Shown here: positions 25,712 through 34,008 of the stretch, piece after piece
How the letters are laid out: every line of letters begins with the position of its first letter
Numbering within the stretch: the stretch's first letter is position 1
NCBI GenBank assembly: GCA_946478965.1
Contig: CAMLDQ010000016.1
Coordinates: 1 to 34,008 of the forward strand
DNA from: an uncultured Methylobacillus sp.
GTDB taxonomy: Bacteria > Pseudomonadota > Gammaproteobacteria > Burkholderiales > Methylophilaceae
Reading direction: 5' to 3'
DNA length: 34,008 bases
Position numbers and translations under genes: made by a program
The notes under the pieces: model-generated
The model's input: only the letters and a program-made list of their open reading frames with translations
Told to the model about the DNA's origin: nothing
Database searches by the model: none

Positions 25712-27145
25712 ATGGCTACGACGAATGTCGTGACGAACGAGCAATATAACTACGATATTGTTCGCAAGTTCACCATCATGACCCTGGTCTGGGGTGCGGT
25801 GGGGATGCTGGTGGGGGTATATATCGCCTCCGAACTGGCGTTCCCGATTCTGAACATGGATATCCCGTATATCACCTTCGGCCGGTTGCGCCCGGTGCAT
25901 ACCGGCGCCGTGATTTTCGGCTTCGGCGGCAGCGCGTTGTTCGCTACTTCTTACTATGTGGTGCAACGCACCTGCCAGGCGCGGCTGTTCGGTGATGGCC
26001 TCGCCAATTTCACGTTCTGGGGCTGGCAGGCCGTGATCGTGCTGGCTGCGCTGGGCGACGTGCTCGGCTACAGCCAGGGGCGTGAATACGCGGAAATGGC
26101 GTGGCCGACCGATCTGCTGATCGAGGTGGTCTGGGTGGCTTACCTGGCCGTATTCGTCGGCACACTGATGAAGCGCAAGGAGCCGCATATCTATGTCGCC
26201 AACTGGTTCTATCTTGCCTTCATCCTGGCGACCGCGCTGCTGCACACCTTCAACAACCTAGCCATACCGGTCAGCCTGACTTCCTCCTACAGCCTGTTCT
26301 CCGGCGCGCAGGATGCGATGACCCAATGGTGGTACGGCCACAACGCGGTCGGTTTCTTCCTGACTGCTGCCTTCCTCGGCATGATGTATTACTTCGTACC
26401 CAAGCAGGCCGGCCGCCCGGTGTATTCCTACCGTCTGTCCATTGTCCACTTCTGGGCGCTGATCTTCCTTTACATGTGGGCCGGTAGCCACCACCTGCAC
26501 TGGACCGCGATTCCGGACTGGACTTCTTCGCTGGCTGCCACGTTCTCTATCATGTTGCTGCTGCCTTCCTGGGGCGGCATGATCAACGGCATCATGACCC
26601 TGTCTGGTGCATGGGACAAGCTGCGTACTGACCCGATTATGCGGTTCCTGATCGTGGCGCTGTCGTTCTACGGCATGTCGACTTTCGAAGGCCCGATGAT
26701 GTCCCTGAAAGACGTCAACGCGTTGTCACATTACACCGACTGGACCATCGGGCACGTCCACTCCGGCGCTTTGGGCTGGGTGGCGATGATTACCTTCGGT
26801 GCGCTGTACCACCTGATCCCGCGCCTGTGGAATACGGAAGTGCATAATCCCAAGCTGATCAACGTCCACTTCTGGCTGGCGACCATCGGCATCCTGCTCT
26901 ACATCGTCGCAATGTGGATCTCCGGCATCATGCAAGGCCTGATGTGGCGTGCCTTCGACGACTTCGGCAACCTGCAGTATTCTTTTGTCGAAACCGTGGC
27001 CGCGATGCATCCGTTTTATGTGATGCGTGCTTTGGGTGGTGCTTTCTTCCTGACGGGCATGCTGGTCATGATCTACAACATGGCCCTGACGATCCGCAAG
27101 GGAAGCACCAAGGCAGAAGGCCGCCTCGCAGCTGCTGCCGCTTAA
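25712..27145 (+). CDS. ccoN: cbb3-type cytochrome c oxidase subunit I
   Basis: CcoN is the catalytic heme b/heme b3-CuB subunit of the cbb3 oxidase, normally a high-affinity enzyme for low oxygen. The 477-residue protein has about twelve helices. H63 in RPVHTGAV is the low-spin heme ligand. CuB ligands are H210 ([10 protein letters not shown]) and H260/H261 ([13 protein letters not shown]); the cross-linked Tyr of this family lies in [23 protein letters not shown] carries the further heme ligands. The Shine-Dalgarno GAGGAGG is excellent. No FNR/ANR box of the TTGAT-N4-ATCAA type is visible in the 114 bases upstream. ccoO follows after 28 bases. Confidence 0.98.
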   Translation: MATTNVVTNEQYNYDIVRKFTIMTLVWGAVGMLVGVYIASELAFPILNMDIPYITFGRLRPVHTGAVIFGFGGSALFATSYYVVQRTCQARLFGDGLANFTFWGWQAVIVLAALGDVLGYSQGREYAEMAWPTDLLIEVVWVAYLAVFVGTLMKRKEPHIYVANWFYLAFILATALLHTFNNLAIPVSLTSSYSLFSGAQDAMTQWWYGHNAVGFFLTAAFLGMMYYFVPKQAGRPVYSYRLSIVHFWALIFLYMWAGSHHLHWTAIPDWTSSLAATFSIMLLLPSWGGMINGIMTLSGAWDKLRTDPIMRFLIVALSFYGMSTFEGPMMSLKDVNALSHYTDWTIGHVHSGALGWVAMITFGALYHLIPRLWNTEVHNPKLINVHFWLATIGILLYIVAMWISGIMQGLMWRAFDDFGNLQYSFVETVAAMHPFYVMRALGGAFFLTGMLVMIYNMALTIRKGSTKAEGRLAAAAA

Positions 27146-27173
27146 CCGGACGAGACGAGAGTTTGGAGCTAAC

Positions 27174-27926
27174 ATGAAACACGACAAAATTGAGCGTAAC
27201 CTCGGCCTGATGCTGGTGCTCACCATGCTGGCCATCAGCATCGGCGGCCTGGTGGAAATCGTTCCGCTGTTCTTCATCAAGGATACGGTGGAGACCGTCA
27301 AGACGGCCGACGGCCGCGACATGATCCATCCGTACACGCCGCTGGAACAACTGGGGCGCGACATCTATGTACGCGAAGGCTGCTACCTGTGCCACTCGCA
27401 GATGATCCGCCCGTTCCGCGATGAGGCGCTGCGCTACGGTCACTATTCACTGGCGGCGGAGTCCAAGTACGACCATCCGTTCCAGTGGGGTTCCAAGCGC
27501 ACGGGACCTGACCTGGCGCGCGTCGGCGGCAAGTATTCCAACGACTGGCACGTCCAGCACTTGACCGCGCCGCGTTCCATGGTGCCGGAATCCGTAATGC
27601 CGAACTATCCATGGCTGATCAAGACCAAGCTGGATTTTTCCGATATCACCCAACGCATGAAGGCCCTGCGCACGGTGGGCGTGCCGTATTCCGCCAACCA
27701 GGCCGAATACGAACGCAATGTGAAAACGTTCGGCGAGGATGTCGCGAAGACGCTGCGCATCGAAGATGCCGAGGCGAATGTGATCGCCCAGGCTGAAACC
27801 AACAATTACGATAACAACAAGGACGAACTGACCGAAATGGACGCCTTGGTAGCTTATCTGCAAGTGTTGGGCACGATGGTCGACTTCAAGCAGTTCGACG
27901 ACGACTATTTCGCCAAATTCCGTTAG
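27174..27926 (+). CDS. ccoO: cbb3-type cytochrome c oxidase subunit II
   Basis: CcoO is the membrane-anchored mono-heme cytochrome c subunit that passes electrons to CcoN. The 250-residue protein has an N-terminal helix (about 10-34), then the heme site [13 protein letters not shown] (C70, C73, H74), and the conserved [16 protein letters not shown] and [11 protein letters not shown], in which the Met is the likely axial ligand. These are standard FixO signatures and the length is normal. It lies between ccoN (28 bases) and ccoQ (12 bases). Confidence 0.98.
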   Translation: MKHDKIERNLGLMLVLTMLAISIGGLVEIVPLFFIKDTVETVKTADGRDMIHPYTPLEQLGRDIYVREGCYLCHSQMIRPFRDEALRYGHYSLAAESKYDHPFQWGSKRTGPDLARVGGKYSNDWHVQHLTAPRSMVPESVMPNYPWLIKTKLDFSDITQRMKALRTVGVPYSANQAEYERNVKTFGEDVAKTLRIEDAEANVIAQAETNNYDNNKDELTEMDALVAYLQVLGTMVDFKQFDDDYFAKFR

Positions 27927-27938
27927 GAGCGAGACATC

Positions 27939-28121
27939 ATGGAATGGTTGATGTGGTTTACGCAGTTCGAGAACACAAAGCCTCTGGCGCTGGTGATTTT
28001 CTTCACCGTGTTCTGCGGCGTTCTGTTCTACGTGTTCGGTAGCCGTACGCGTGGCGACAGGCTGGAAGGCTACAAGAACATGCCGTTCCTCGACGAAAAT
28101 CAGGATGCGAAGGGAAATTAA
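27939..28121 (+). CDS. ccoQ: cbb3-type oxidase small subunit CcoQ
   Basis: The 60-residue protein has one membrane helix (about residues 17-34, LALVIFFTVFCGVLFYVFG), a basic stretch and an acidic tail, which is the CcoQ/FixQ pattern and length. CcoQ stabilises the complex of the cbb3 core with CcoP. It lies 12 bases after ccoO and two bases before ccoP, as part of the ccoNOQP operon. Confidence 0.93.
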   Translation: MEWLMWFTQFENTKPLALVIFFTVFCGVLFYVFGSRTRGDRLEGYKNMPFLDENQDAKGN

Positions 28122-28123
28122 TC

Positions 28124-29050
28124 ATGGCAAGCGACAACAAACAAACGACGGGCCACGTCTGGGACGACGACCTGCAGGAACTCACCAATCCGTTGCCGAA
28201 CTGGTGGCTGTGGACGTTCTACCTGACGATCATCTTCTCTGTGATCTACTGGCTGATGTATCCGGCCTGGCCGATTGGGCATGACTTCACCAAAGGCATG
28301 AAAGGCCTGAACACCATCAAGTACACCGCGACCACGGTGGATGGCAAGCAGGTCGAGAAGGAAGTGCACTGGAACATGCGTGCCAAGCTGATGGCGGAGA
28401 CCAACGAAGCCGAGAAGCTGCAGAAGCAGTGGTTCGACAAGGTGGCCTCGACCCCGTTCGAGGAAGTGGCGAAGAATGCCGAACTGATGCAATTCGTGCA
28501 GTCCGCCGGCAAGACGCTGTTCGGCGACAACTGCGCCGCCTGCCACCAGGCCGGCGGTCAGGGCAAGCTGGGATTGGCGCCTAACCTGGTGGACGACAGC
28601 TGGATCTACGGCGGTACTTATGAAAAGATCCAGGAGACCATCACTAACGGCCGCAACGGCATGATGCCGACCTTCAAGGGCGTGCTGCAGCCGGACCAGA
28701 TCAGCAATGTGGCGAACTATGTGCTCAGCCTCTCCGGCGAACCGCATGATGCTGCCGCGGCCAAGCTCGGCGACGCCATCTTCCACAACGAAGGCGGCTG
28801 CGTGGTGTGTCACGGCCAGGATGCCAAGGGCAATCCGGCCATCGGCTCCGCCAACCTGACCGACAAGATCTGGCTGTGGGCCGACGTACCCGGAGCCTCG
28901 ACGCCGGAAGGCAAGCTGGCGGCCGTGACCAAGGTGGTAACCGAAGGTGTCAGTCGCGGCAAGATGCCGACCTGGGGCGGTCGTTTGAACCCTGAGCAGA
29001 TCAAGCTGCTGACCGTGTATGTGCACGATAGCCTGGGCGGCGGCAAGTAA
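28124..29050 (+). CDS. ccoP: cbb3-type cytochrome c oxidase subunit III (di-heme)
   Basis: CcoP is the di-heme cytochrome c entry subunit. The 308-residue protein has an N-terminal segment with a helix (about residues 27-48) beginning HVWDDDLQELTNPLPNWWLW, the FixP signature. Two heme sites follow: CAACH (137-141) with a likely axial Met in GMMPTF, and CVVCH (226-230) with M281 in KMPTWGG. The start is two bases after the ccoQ stop. A terminator follows at 29080, so ccoP ends the oxidase structural operon. Confidence 0.98.
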   Translation: MASDNKQTTGHVWDDDLQELTNPLPNWWLWTFYLTIIFSVIYWLMYPAWPIGHDFTKGMKGLNTIKYTATTVDGKQVEKEVHWNMRAKLMAETNEAEKLQKQWFDKVASTPFEEVAKNAELMQFVQSAGKTLFGDNCAACHQAGGQGKLGLAPNLVDDSWIYGGTYEKIQETITNGRNGMMPTFKGVLQPDQISNVANYVLSLSGEPHDAAAAKLGDAIFHNEGGCVVCHGQDAKGNPAIGSANLTDKIWLWADVPGASTPEGKLAAVTKVVTEGVSRGKMPTWGGRLNPEQIKLLTVYVHDSLGGGK

Positions 29051-29079
29051 GTCTTTGTCACGCTGAAGCTTGAACCAAA

Positions 29080-29117
29080 ACGAAGGCTCGCGCTCCAACG
29101 TGGGCCTTCGTGCTTTT
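29080..29117 (+). terminator. Terminator between ccoP and ccoG
   Basis: ACGAAGGCTCGCG at 29080-29092 pairs along its whole length (two wobbles) with CGTGGGCCTTCGT at 29099-29111 around CTCCAA, followed by GCTTTT. It separates the structural genes from ccoG-ccoH-ccoI, so the latter may have their own promoter or depend on read-through. Confidence 0.8.
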
Positions 29118-29160
29118 GAAGTTCCTATTGCAGTTCAGATTTACTTGCAGGTATTGATTG

Positions 29161-30591
29161 ATGGCCACCGATAATTCTTCCCCGCTGTATCAGAAGCACA
29201 TCCCGATTTTCGTCCGCTCCGTCGAGGGGAAGTTCCGCAATTTCAAATCGGCGGTGCTGGCGGTGGCCTACACCGTATTTTTTAGTTTGCCTTGGATAGA
29301 ATGGGAGCGCGCCAGTGGCGCCAACCAGGCCATTTTGTTCGACCTGGAGTCCAAGCGCTTCTTTATTTTCAACCTGGTGATGTATCCCCAGGACATCTTC
29401 TGGCTGTCGATGCTGCTGTTCATCGCCGCCATCCTGCTGTTCTTCGTGACCGGCCTGGTGGGCCGCGCCTGGTGCGGCTATTTCTGCTTCCAGACCCTGT
29501 GGACCGACATGTTCATGCTGGTCGAACACATGATACAGGGCGAGCGCCCGGCTCGCATGCGCCTGTACAAGCAGCCGTGGAACCTGGAAAAAATCCTCAA
29601 GGTCGGTTCCTCGCACCTGGCCATGATCGCGATTTCTTTCTGGACCGGCTTTACCTTCGCCGCTTATTTCGCCTATGCGCCCGACCTGCTGCATCGATTC
29701 TTCACCGGTGAGGCGCCACAGGTGGCCTACATCACCGTACTGACGCTGACCATCACCACCTACGCCGCTGGTGGCCACGCGCGCGAACATATCTGCAATT
29801 TCATCTGCCCTTATTCCCGCTTCCAGAGCGTGATGTACGATCGGGATACGCTGGCAGTCAGCTACGATGCCCGACGCGGTGAAGGCAGCAGCGGCCGAGC
29901 CCTGCCCAAGGCGGGGCTGCGCACGCGCGAGGAGCGGCAGGCCCAAGGACATGGCGACTGCATCGACTGCGGTTTCTGCGTGCAGGTCTGCCCGACCGGC
30001 ATCGACATCCGCAACGGCCTGCAATACCAGTGCATTTCCTGCGGTCTGTGCATCGATGCCTGCAACAACATCATGGATTCCGTCGGCTTCCCGCGCGGAC
30101 TGATCCGCTACGATTCCGATGCCAACCTGGCGAGCGAGCATCCGGTCAAGCCGCATGTACGATGGAAGCGATACAAGGTGTTGGGCTACGCGATTGCGCT
30201 GGCGGTGATGGTGGGCGCACTGGCCTACAACATCGGTACCCGTGCCAGTATGGAGCTGCGTATCCTGCAAGTACGGCAACCGCTCTACGTCGAGCTCTCC
30301 AATGAGAAGGTGCGTAACCGCTACCAGATCCATATCGTCAACAAGACCGATCATCCCGAAACCTACAAGATCGAAGTGCAGGGCATCCCGCAGGACGCCC
30401 TGGATCTGGGAGCCGTGTCGGAAATCAAGGTGCGCTCGGGCAAGGACCTGCATCTGAATGCGAAAGTCGATCTGCCGGAGGATCTGGCCAAGCAGACCAG
30501 CCACTTCCATTTCGTCGTCTTCCCTGCTTCCGATCCGACGCAGAAACTGGTGCGTACCGTGACTTTCAGCAGCGAACGAAACAAGGACTAA
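29161..30591 (+). CDS. ccoG: cbb3 oxidase accessory ferredoxin-like protein CcoG (FixG/RdxA)
   Basis: CcoG is a membrane iron-sulfur protein linked to copper reduction during cbb3 oxidase assembly. The 476-residue protein has several helices in its first half, with WCGYFCFQTLW and EHICNFICPYSRFQ, conserved Cys pairs in or near the membrane. Two ferredoxin-type [4Fe-4S] motifs follow: CIDCGFCVQVCPTGID and CISCGLCIDACNN. After a last helix the C-terminal part is an immunoglobulin-like periplasmic domain. The ATG at 29161 is preferred over a TTG directly before it. It is followed by ccoH after three bases. Confidence 0.96.
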   Translation: MATDNSSPLYQKHIPIFVRSVEGKFRNFKSAVLAVAYTVFFSLPWIEWERASGANQAILFDLESKRFFIFNLVMYPQDIFWLSMLLFIAAILLFFVTGLVGRAWCGYFCFQTLWTDMFMLVEHMIQGERPARMRLYKQPWNLEKILKVGSSHLAMIAISFWTGFTFAAYFAYAPDLLHRFFTGEAPQVAYITVLTLTITTYAAGGHAREHICNFICPYSRFQSVMYDRDTLAVSYDARRGEGSSGRALPKAGLRTREERQAQGHGDCIDCGFCVQVCPTGIDIRNGLQYQCISCGLCIDACNNIMDSVGFPRGLIRYDSDANLASEHPVKPHVRWKRYKVLGYAIALAVMVGALAYNIGTRASMELRILQVRQPLYVELSNEKVRNRYQIHIVNKTDHPETYKIEVQGIPQDALDLGAVSEIKVRSGKDLHLNAKVDLPEDLAKQTSHFHFVVFPASDPTQKLVRTVTFSSERNKD

Positions 30592-30594
30592 CCC

Positions 30595-31374
30595 ATGGGC
30601 TTTACCGAAACCCTGTTTGGCGGCTTGATCGCCGTCGTTGTCGTATTCACCCTCGGCCGCCTGTTCCGTCTCTCCAATTACTGGAGCGCGGTGCTGGGCG
30701 CCCTGTTGCCGTTCCTGGCATATCTGGCCTACAGCGCGCAGAACTGGCCTGGCGGCGATGTGCTGGCGATCCACTTGGTGGTGTTTCTGGCGACTTCCGC
30801 CGTGCTCGGCGTGTTCAACGGCATCCGTACGCACAGGGAAAAATTGCACTGGGGTCCCAAGCTCATCATCGGATTTTTCGTGGGGCTGGTGATATTCAAT
30901 GCGACGCTGCTGTCGATCGCGTTGCATGGACTCCCGCCGTCGGTCGCGCGTTGGTTCATGCCGCATCAGGAAAACCGCAGGCTGTACACGGGCTTCCCCG
31001 GCATCATCCCGCATGATCGCAATATCCTCTATGAAGAGCATCAGCAACGCATCGCGGAACAGCGCAGCCTGGGCTGGCAGGTCGATGTGCAAGGACTGGA
31101 GACGCTCGTAAGCGGCCGCGATGACGAACTCGTGCTGAAAGCGATCGACGCCCAGGGGCAGCCCATTGTGGCGGATCGTGTGCAACTGGGCTTCTGGCGC
31201 CTGGCCAACAGCAAGGACGACCATGAACGGGCGCTGGTGGCATCGGCACCGGGAGAATATCGGACCAAGGTACACCTGGACGACCCCGGCCGCTGGGTGA
31301 TCGAAGTCGATATCCAGCGCGGCAAGGATGTTTATCATATGCAGCATCCGATCATGGTCCGCGCACCGCAGTAG
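30595..31374 (+). CDS. ccoH: FixH/CcoH family protein with an extra N-terminal membrane domain
   Basis: Its place between ccoG and ccoI and its C-terminal half (about residues 125-259) identify it as CcoH/FixH, needed for assembly of the cbb3 oxidase with its copper pump. The YEEHQQRIAEQRSLGWQV segment is the counterpart of the start of the FixH periplasmic domain, and GFWRLANSKDDHERALV fits the later beta-strands. Usual FixH proteins are about 150-180 residues with one or two helices. This one has 259 residues with about four predicted helices (about 5-24, 32-48, 57-76, 88-111). It may be a fusion or a lineage-specific form. The family assignment is by position and weak sequence similarity. 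Confidence 0.72.
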   Translation: MGFTETLFGGLIAVVVVFTLGRLFRLSNYWSAVLGALLPFLAYLAYSAQNWPGGDVLAIHLVVFLATSAVLGVFNGIRTHREKLHWGPKLIIGFFVGLVIFNATLLSIALHGLPPSVARWFMPHQENRRLYTGFPGIIPHDRNILYEEHQQRIAEQRSLGWQVDVQGLETLVSGRDDELVLKAIDAQGQPIVADRVQLGFWRLANSKDDHERALVASAPGEYRTKVHLDDPGRWVIEVDIQRGKDVYHMQHPIMVRAPQ

Positions 31375-31392
31375 CGGGATTGTCCCAGCGAG

Positions 31393-33807
31393 ATGCGCGA
31401 AGCGACGGCTTGCTACCATTGCGGGCTTCCTGTTCCCGAAGACAGCCCTTATTGCAGCAGTATCCTTGGAGAGCCGCGCGCGCTTTGCTGCCACGGCTGC
31501 CAGGCCGTGGCCGAATCCATCGTCGGCAACGGCCTGGAGGATTATTACCGCTATCGCACGGAGCTGCCCAAGACCGCGGAAGAACTGGTGCCGGAAGAAT
31601 TGCGGCAACTCGACCTTTACGATCATCCGGAAGTCCAGAAAAGCTTCGTCCATCAGGCGGATGCACACCTGAAGCAGGCATCCCTGATACTCGAGGGCAT
31701 CACCTGCGCCGCGTGCATCTGGCTCAACGAGCGCCATTTGAAGCAGCTGCCGGGCGTGCTCGAAGTCAGCGTCAATTACGCCTCCCACCGTGCACGGATC
31801 GGTTGGGACGAAAGCCGGATCAAGCTGTCGACGATCCTGGCGGAGATTCGCAAGCTCGGCTATCAAGCCCATCCATTCAATGCCCAGCAGCAGGAAGCAT
31901 TGCGAGAGCAGCGGCGTAAGGACGATATCCGGCGCATGGCCGTGGCCGGCATCTCGGCTGCACAGGTGATGATGCTGGCGGTCGCCTTGTATGCTGGCGC
32001 CGCCCAGGGCATGGAGTATTCGACGGCGCAGCTGCTGCGCGGTTTCAGTTTGCTGCTGACCATCCCGGCGATGGCCTATTCCGGGCTGCCGTTCTATCAG
32101 TCGGCCTGGCGTGCCCTGGTGCGGCGCCAGGTCAACATGGATACGCCGATCACACTCGGCCTGCTGACTGCATTTTTCGGCAGTATCTGGGCGACCGTGC
32201 AAGGGCACGGCGCGGTCTACTATGACACCATCACCATGCTGATCTTCTTCCTGCTCGCCGCCCGTTTCATGGAGCGCAATGCCCGCGAAAAATCCGTGGA
32301 GGCGGCGGAAAACCTGCTGCGCCTGATGCCGGCAATGGCAACCCGGGTCGAGCAGGGGCGCCATACACTGGTCACCGTGCATGAACTGGACGACGGCGAC
32401 GTGATCCTGGCTAAACCGGGCGAAACCATTGCCGCCGATGGCGTAGTGGAGCAGGGCGAGAGCAGCGCCGACGAATCGCTGCTCACTGGTGAAAGCCGGC
32501 CATTGCCGAAAACGCCTGGCGACCGTGTTTTTGCTGGCAGCATCAATTACGAGAGCCCGTTGCTGATCCGCGTCACCGGGGTCGGCGAGGAAACCGTACT
32601 GGCGGGGATTGCGCGGCTGCTTGATCGCGCCCAGGCGCAGAAGCCCCGGCTGGCGCAGATGGCGGACAGGTTTGCCAGCTGGTTCACCTATGCCCTGCTG
32701 ATACTGGTGGCGGTGGTAGGCCTCATCTGGTGGTACATCGACCCCTCGCGTGCGTTTGAGCCTATGTTGGCCGTACTGGTTGTGAGCTGTCCGTGCGCAT
32801 TATCGCTGGCAGCGCCGGCCGCTTTCGCGGCCGCCGGTTCGCACCTGGTACGGCGCGGCGTTTTGCTGACCCGTGGCCATGCACTGGAAACGCTCGCGCG
32901 TGCCACCCATTTCATTTTCGACAAGACCGGGACCCTCACCCAGGGGAAACCGCAGCTGGAAGCGATCCGGCTTTTTGCGGAAGCCTCCGAGGAGGAATGC
33001 TTGCTGATTGCCGCCGCGCTGGAACAGGCCTCCGAGCACCCACTGGCGCAAAGCTTTCTGGCGGCTGCGGCGGGCAAGCGCCTGCCGGCCGTGGGCTACA
33101 GCGAGAACCTTCCAGGTAAAGGGGTAGCGGGGCTGGTGGCCGGACGACGCTACAGGCTCGGCAATGCTGGCTTGATGACCGCCTTGGCGGCTACGCACCA
33201 AACGGCGCTGGCGGACATATCGCCCGGCGCCACCGTGGTCTGGCTCGCCGACGAGCGGCAGGTGCTGGCGGCCTTCGTGCTGGCAGATGCGTTGCGTCCG
33301 CAGGCCGTCGCTTTGGTGGAGGCGTTGCTCCGCGGCGGGGTGAAGGTGTCCATCCTCAGCGGCGATGCACAGGATGCGGTAGCCCATTATGCGCGGCTGC
33401 TGGGCGTGCAGGATTGGCGGGCCGGGCTGACCCCTGAGCAGAAACTGGAAGCACTACATGACTTGCAGGCCCATGGCGAAGTCATTGCCATGGTCGGCGA
33501 CGGGGTCAACGATGCGCCGGTGCTGGCCGGGGCGCAGGTCTCCATCGCCATGGGCAGCGGCACGCAGATGGCACGCACCACGGGCGATGTCGTGCTGCTG
33601 ACGGAGAACCTGCTGGAGGTGGAGCATGCGGTGGCGACCGGCCGCTTCACAATGAGCGTGATTCGCCAGAATTTTGCCTGGGCGCTGGGCTACAACCTGC
33701 TCACTATCCCGTTTGCCGCTTCCGGACATTTGTCGCCGTGGCTGGCAGCGCTGGGGATGTCGGTCAGCTCGCTGGTGGTGGTGCTGAACGCGCTGCGGTT
33801 GAAGTAG
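31393..33807 (+). CDS. ccoI: Copper-exporting P1B-type ATPase for oxidase assembly (CcoI/FixI)
   Basis: CcoI pumps copper to the periplasmic side for the CuB site of the cbb3 oxidase. The 804-residue protein has an N-terminal metal-binding region with CYHCG (C7, C10) and CCHGC (C32, C33, C36), then a heavy-metal domain with GITCAAC (C105, C108). The CPC motif in the membrane is at 466-468. The phosphorylation site is DKTGT (D510), the nucleotide-site HP is in SEHPLAQ, and the hinge GDGVND is at 702-707. All are standard for FixI-type CopA2 ATPases. It begins 18 bases after ccoH. No ccoS follows; the next gene is on the other strand. Confidence 0.96.
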   Translation: MREATACYHCGLPVPEDSPYCSSILGEPRALCCHGCQAVAESIVGNGLEDYYRYRTELPKTAEELVPEELRQLDLYDHPEVQKSFVHQADAHLKQASLILEGITCAACIWLNERHLKQLPGVLEVSVNYASHRARIGWDESRIKLSTILAEIRKLGYQAHPFNAQQQEALREQRRKDDIRRMAVAGISAAQVMMLAVALYAGAAQGMEYSTAQLLRGFSLLLTIPAMAYSGLPFYQSAWRALVRRQVNMDTPITLGLLTAFFGSIWATVQGHGAVYYDTITMLIFFLLAARFMERNAREKSVEAAENLLRLMPAMATRVEQGRHTLVTVHELDDGDVILAKPGETIAADGVVEQGESSADESLLTGESRPLPKTPGDRVFAGSINYESPLLIRVTGVGEETVLAGIARLLDRAQAQKPRLAQMADRFASWFTYALLILVAVVGLIWWYIDPSRAFEPMLAVLVVSCPCALSLAAPAAFAAAGSHLVRRGVLLTRGHALETLARATHFIFDKTGTLTQGKPQLEAIRLFAEASEEECLLIAAALEQASEHPLAQSFLAAAAGKRLPAVGYSENLPGKGVAGLVAGRRYRLGNAGLMTALAATHQTALADISPGATVVWLADERQVLAAFVLADALRPQAVALVEALLRGGVKVSILSGDAQDAVAHYARLLGVQDWRAGLTPEQKLEALHDLQAHGEVIAMVGDGVNDAPVLAGAQVSIAMGSGTQMARTTGDVVLLTENLLEVEHAVATGRFTMSVIRQNFAWALGYNLLTIPFAASGHLSPWLAALGMSVSSLVVVLNALRLK

Positions 33808-33814
33808 GCACCGA

Positions 33815-34008
33815 TCAGAGCCGGTGCAATTCAGCGGAAATTGCTTTGAGTTCTCTTCTTGAGGCCAGGTAGTCCGGACACAGTTTCTCCACCCATGCCC
33901 AAAACTTCGGGCTATGGTTCATTTCCTTCAAGTGTGCCAGTTCGTGCGCGACCACGTAATGAATGATATGCGGCGGCGCCTGGATCAGGCGCCAGTTGAG
34001 GCGGATTT
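33815..34008 (-). CDS. YgjP-type zinc metallopeptidase, C-terminal part (cut by window edge)
   Basis: The minus strand reads in from the right edge to a stop at 33815, giving the last 63 residues of a protein. HELAHLKEMNHSPKFW is the zinc site of the YgjP/WLM-like family (PF01863), with HExxH plus a third His and the following FW. The preceding residues RLNWRLIQAPPHIIHYVVA also fit. Full-length members have about 230 residues. The substrate is unknown. It converges with ccoI, whose stop lies seven bases away. Confidence 0.88.
   Translation of the reverse strand, partial: IRLNWRLIQAPPHIIHYVVAHELAHLKEMNHSPKFWAWVEKLCPDYLASRRELKAISAELHRL

Noticed and set aside
24893..26245. A 450-codon open frame on the minus strand.
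   Set aside because: It is antisense to SCO1 and ccoN, both certain genes, and has low-complexity His/Gln/Arg-rich sequence.
29125..32382. A 1085-codon open frame on the minus strand.
   Set aside because: It lies fully antisense to ccoG, ccoH and ccoI, which have clear motifs. Its translation is rich in His, Gln and Arg with no recognisable domain. It is a by-product of GC-rich codon use.
33808..33827. GCACCG/CGGTGC as a terminator after ccoI.
   Set aside because: The stem is six bases, has no T-run, and overlaps the coding end of the convergent metallopeptidase gene.

Overview
The window comes from a Gram-negative proteobacterium, most likely a betaproteobacterium of the Nitrosomonadales/Gallionellaceae kind. 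This rests on gene content and protein character (secD-yajC-tgt, a Burkholderiales/Nitrosomonadales-style cox cluster, a CHCC zinc-finger protein next to ilvE, a cbb3 operon with ccoG-ccoH-ccoI) and is inference, because no species marker such as 16S rRNA is present. Coding density is very high. No insertion sequence, prophage, CRISPR array or integron is visible. No stretch longer than 300 bases lacks a gene.

Left part (1-9260): housekeeping genes. The minus strand carries secD (cut by the window edge), yajC and tgt. The plus strand carries pssA and leuA. These are followed by a solitary CbiM-like permease (minus), an HAD-IB phosphatase with a TTG start (plus), a YpjD/CcsA-type membrane protein (minus), ffh, tRNA-Lys(TTT) with a strong terminator, and a small secreted DUF4124 protein.

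Middle part (9270-17860): a complete caa3-type cytochrome c oxidase region, almost all on the minus strand. A candidate promoter near 17821-17849 would drive DUF2244 - ctaC - ctaD - a 36-codon membrane peptide gene - ctaG - ctaE. A second minus-strand set is surf1 - Sco-like thioredoxin-fold protein - ctaA - ctaB. A twin-transmembrane protein gene of opposite strand lies between the two sets. The unusual point is in the enzyme itself. CtaD keeps the D-channel, heme and CuB residues, but the two helix-VIII K-channel residues (Thr and Lys) are both Leu. The K-channel entrance Glu of subunit II is Gln in CtaC, and the Mg-site Asp of CtaD is His.

Next part (17870-24890): tRNA-Leu(CAA), queA, a Sel1-repeat protein, a PduO-type cobalamin adenosyltransferase, murI, a CHCC zinc-finger protein, ilvE, a PfkB-family sugar kinase and ompW. 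The ompW leader is rich in dyad symmetry.

Right part (24900-34008): a second oxidase locus. A lipoprotein SCO1 copper chaperone precedes ccoN-ccoO-ccoQ-ccoP (cbb3 oxidase). A terminator follows, and then ccoG, an enlarged ccoH and the copper ATPase ccoI. A YgjP-type zinc metallopeptidase on the minus strand is cut by the right edge. The window therefore holds both a caa3 (usually low-affinity) and a cbb3 (usually high-affinity) oxidase, together with most of their heme A, copper and assembly factors.
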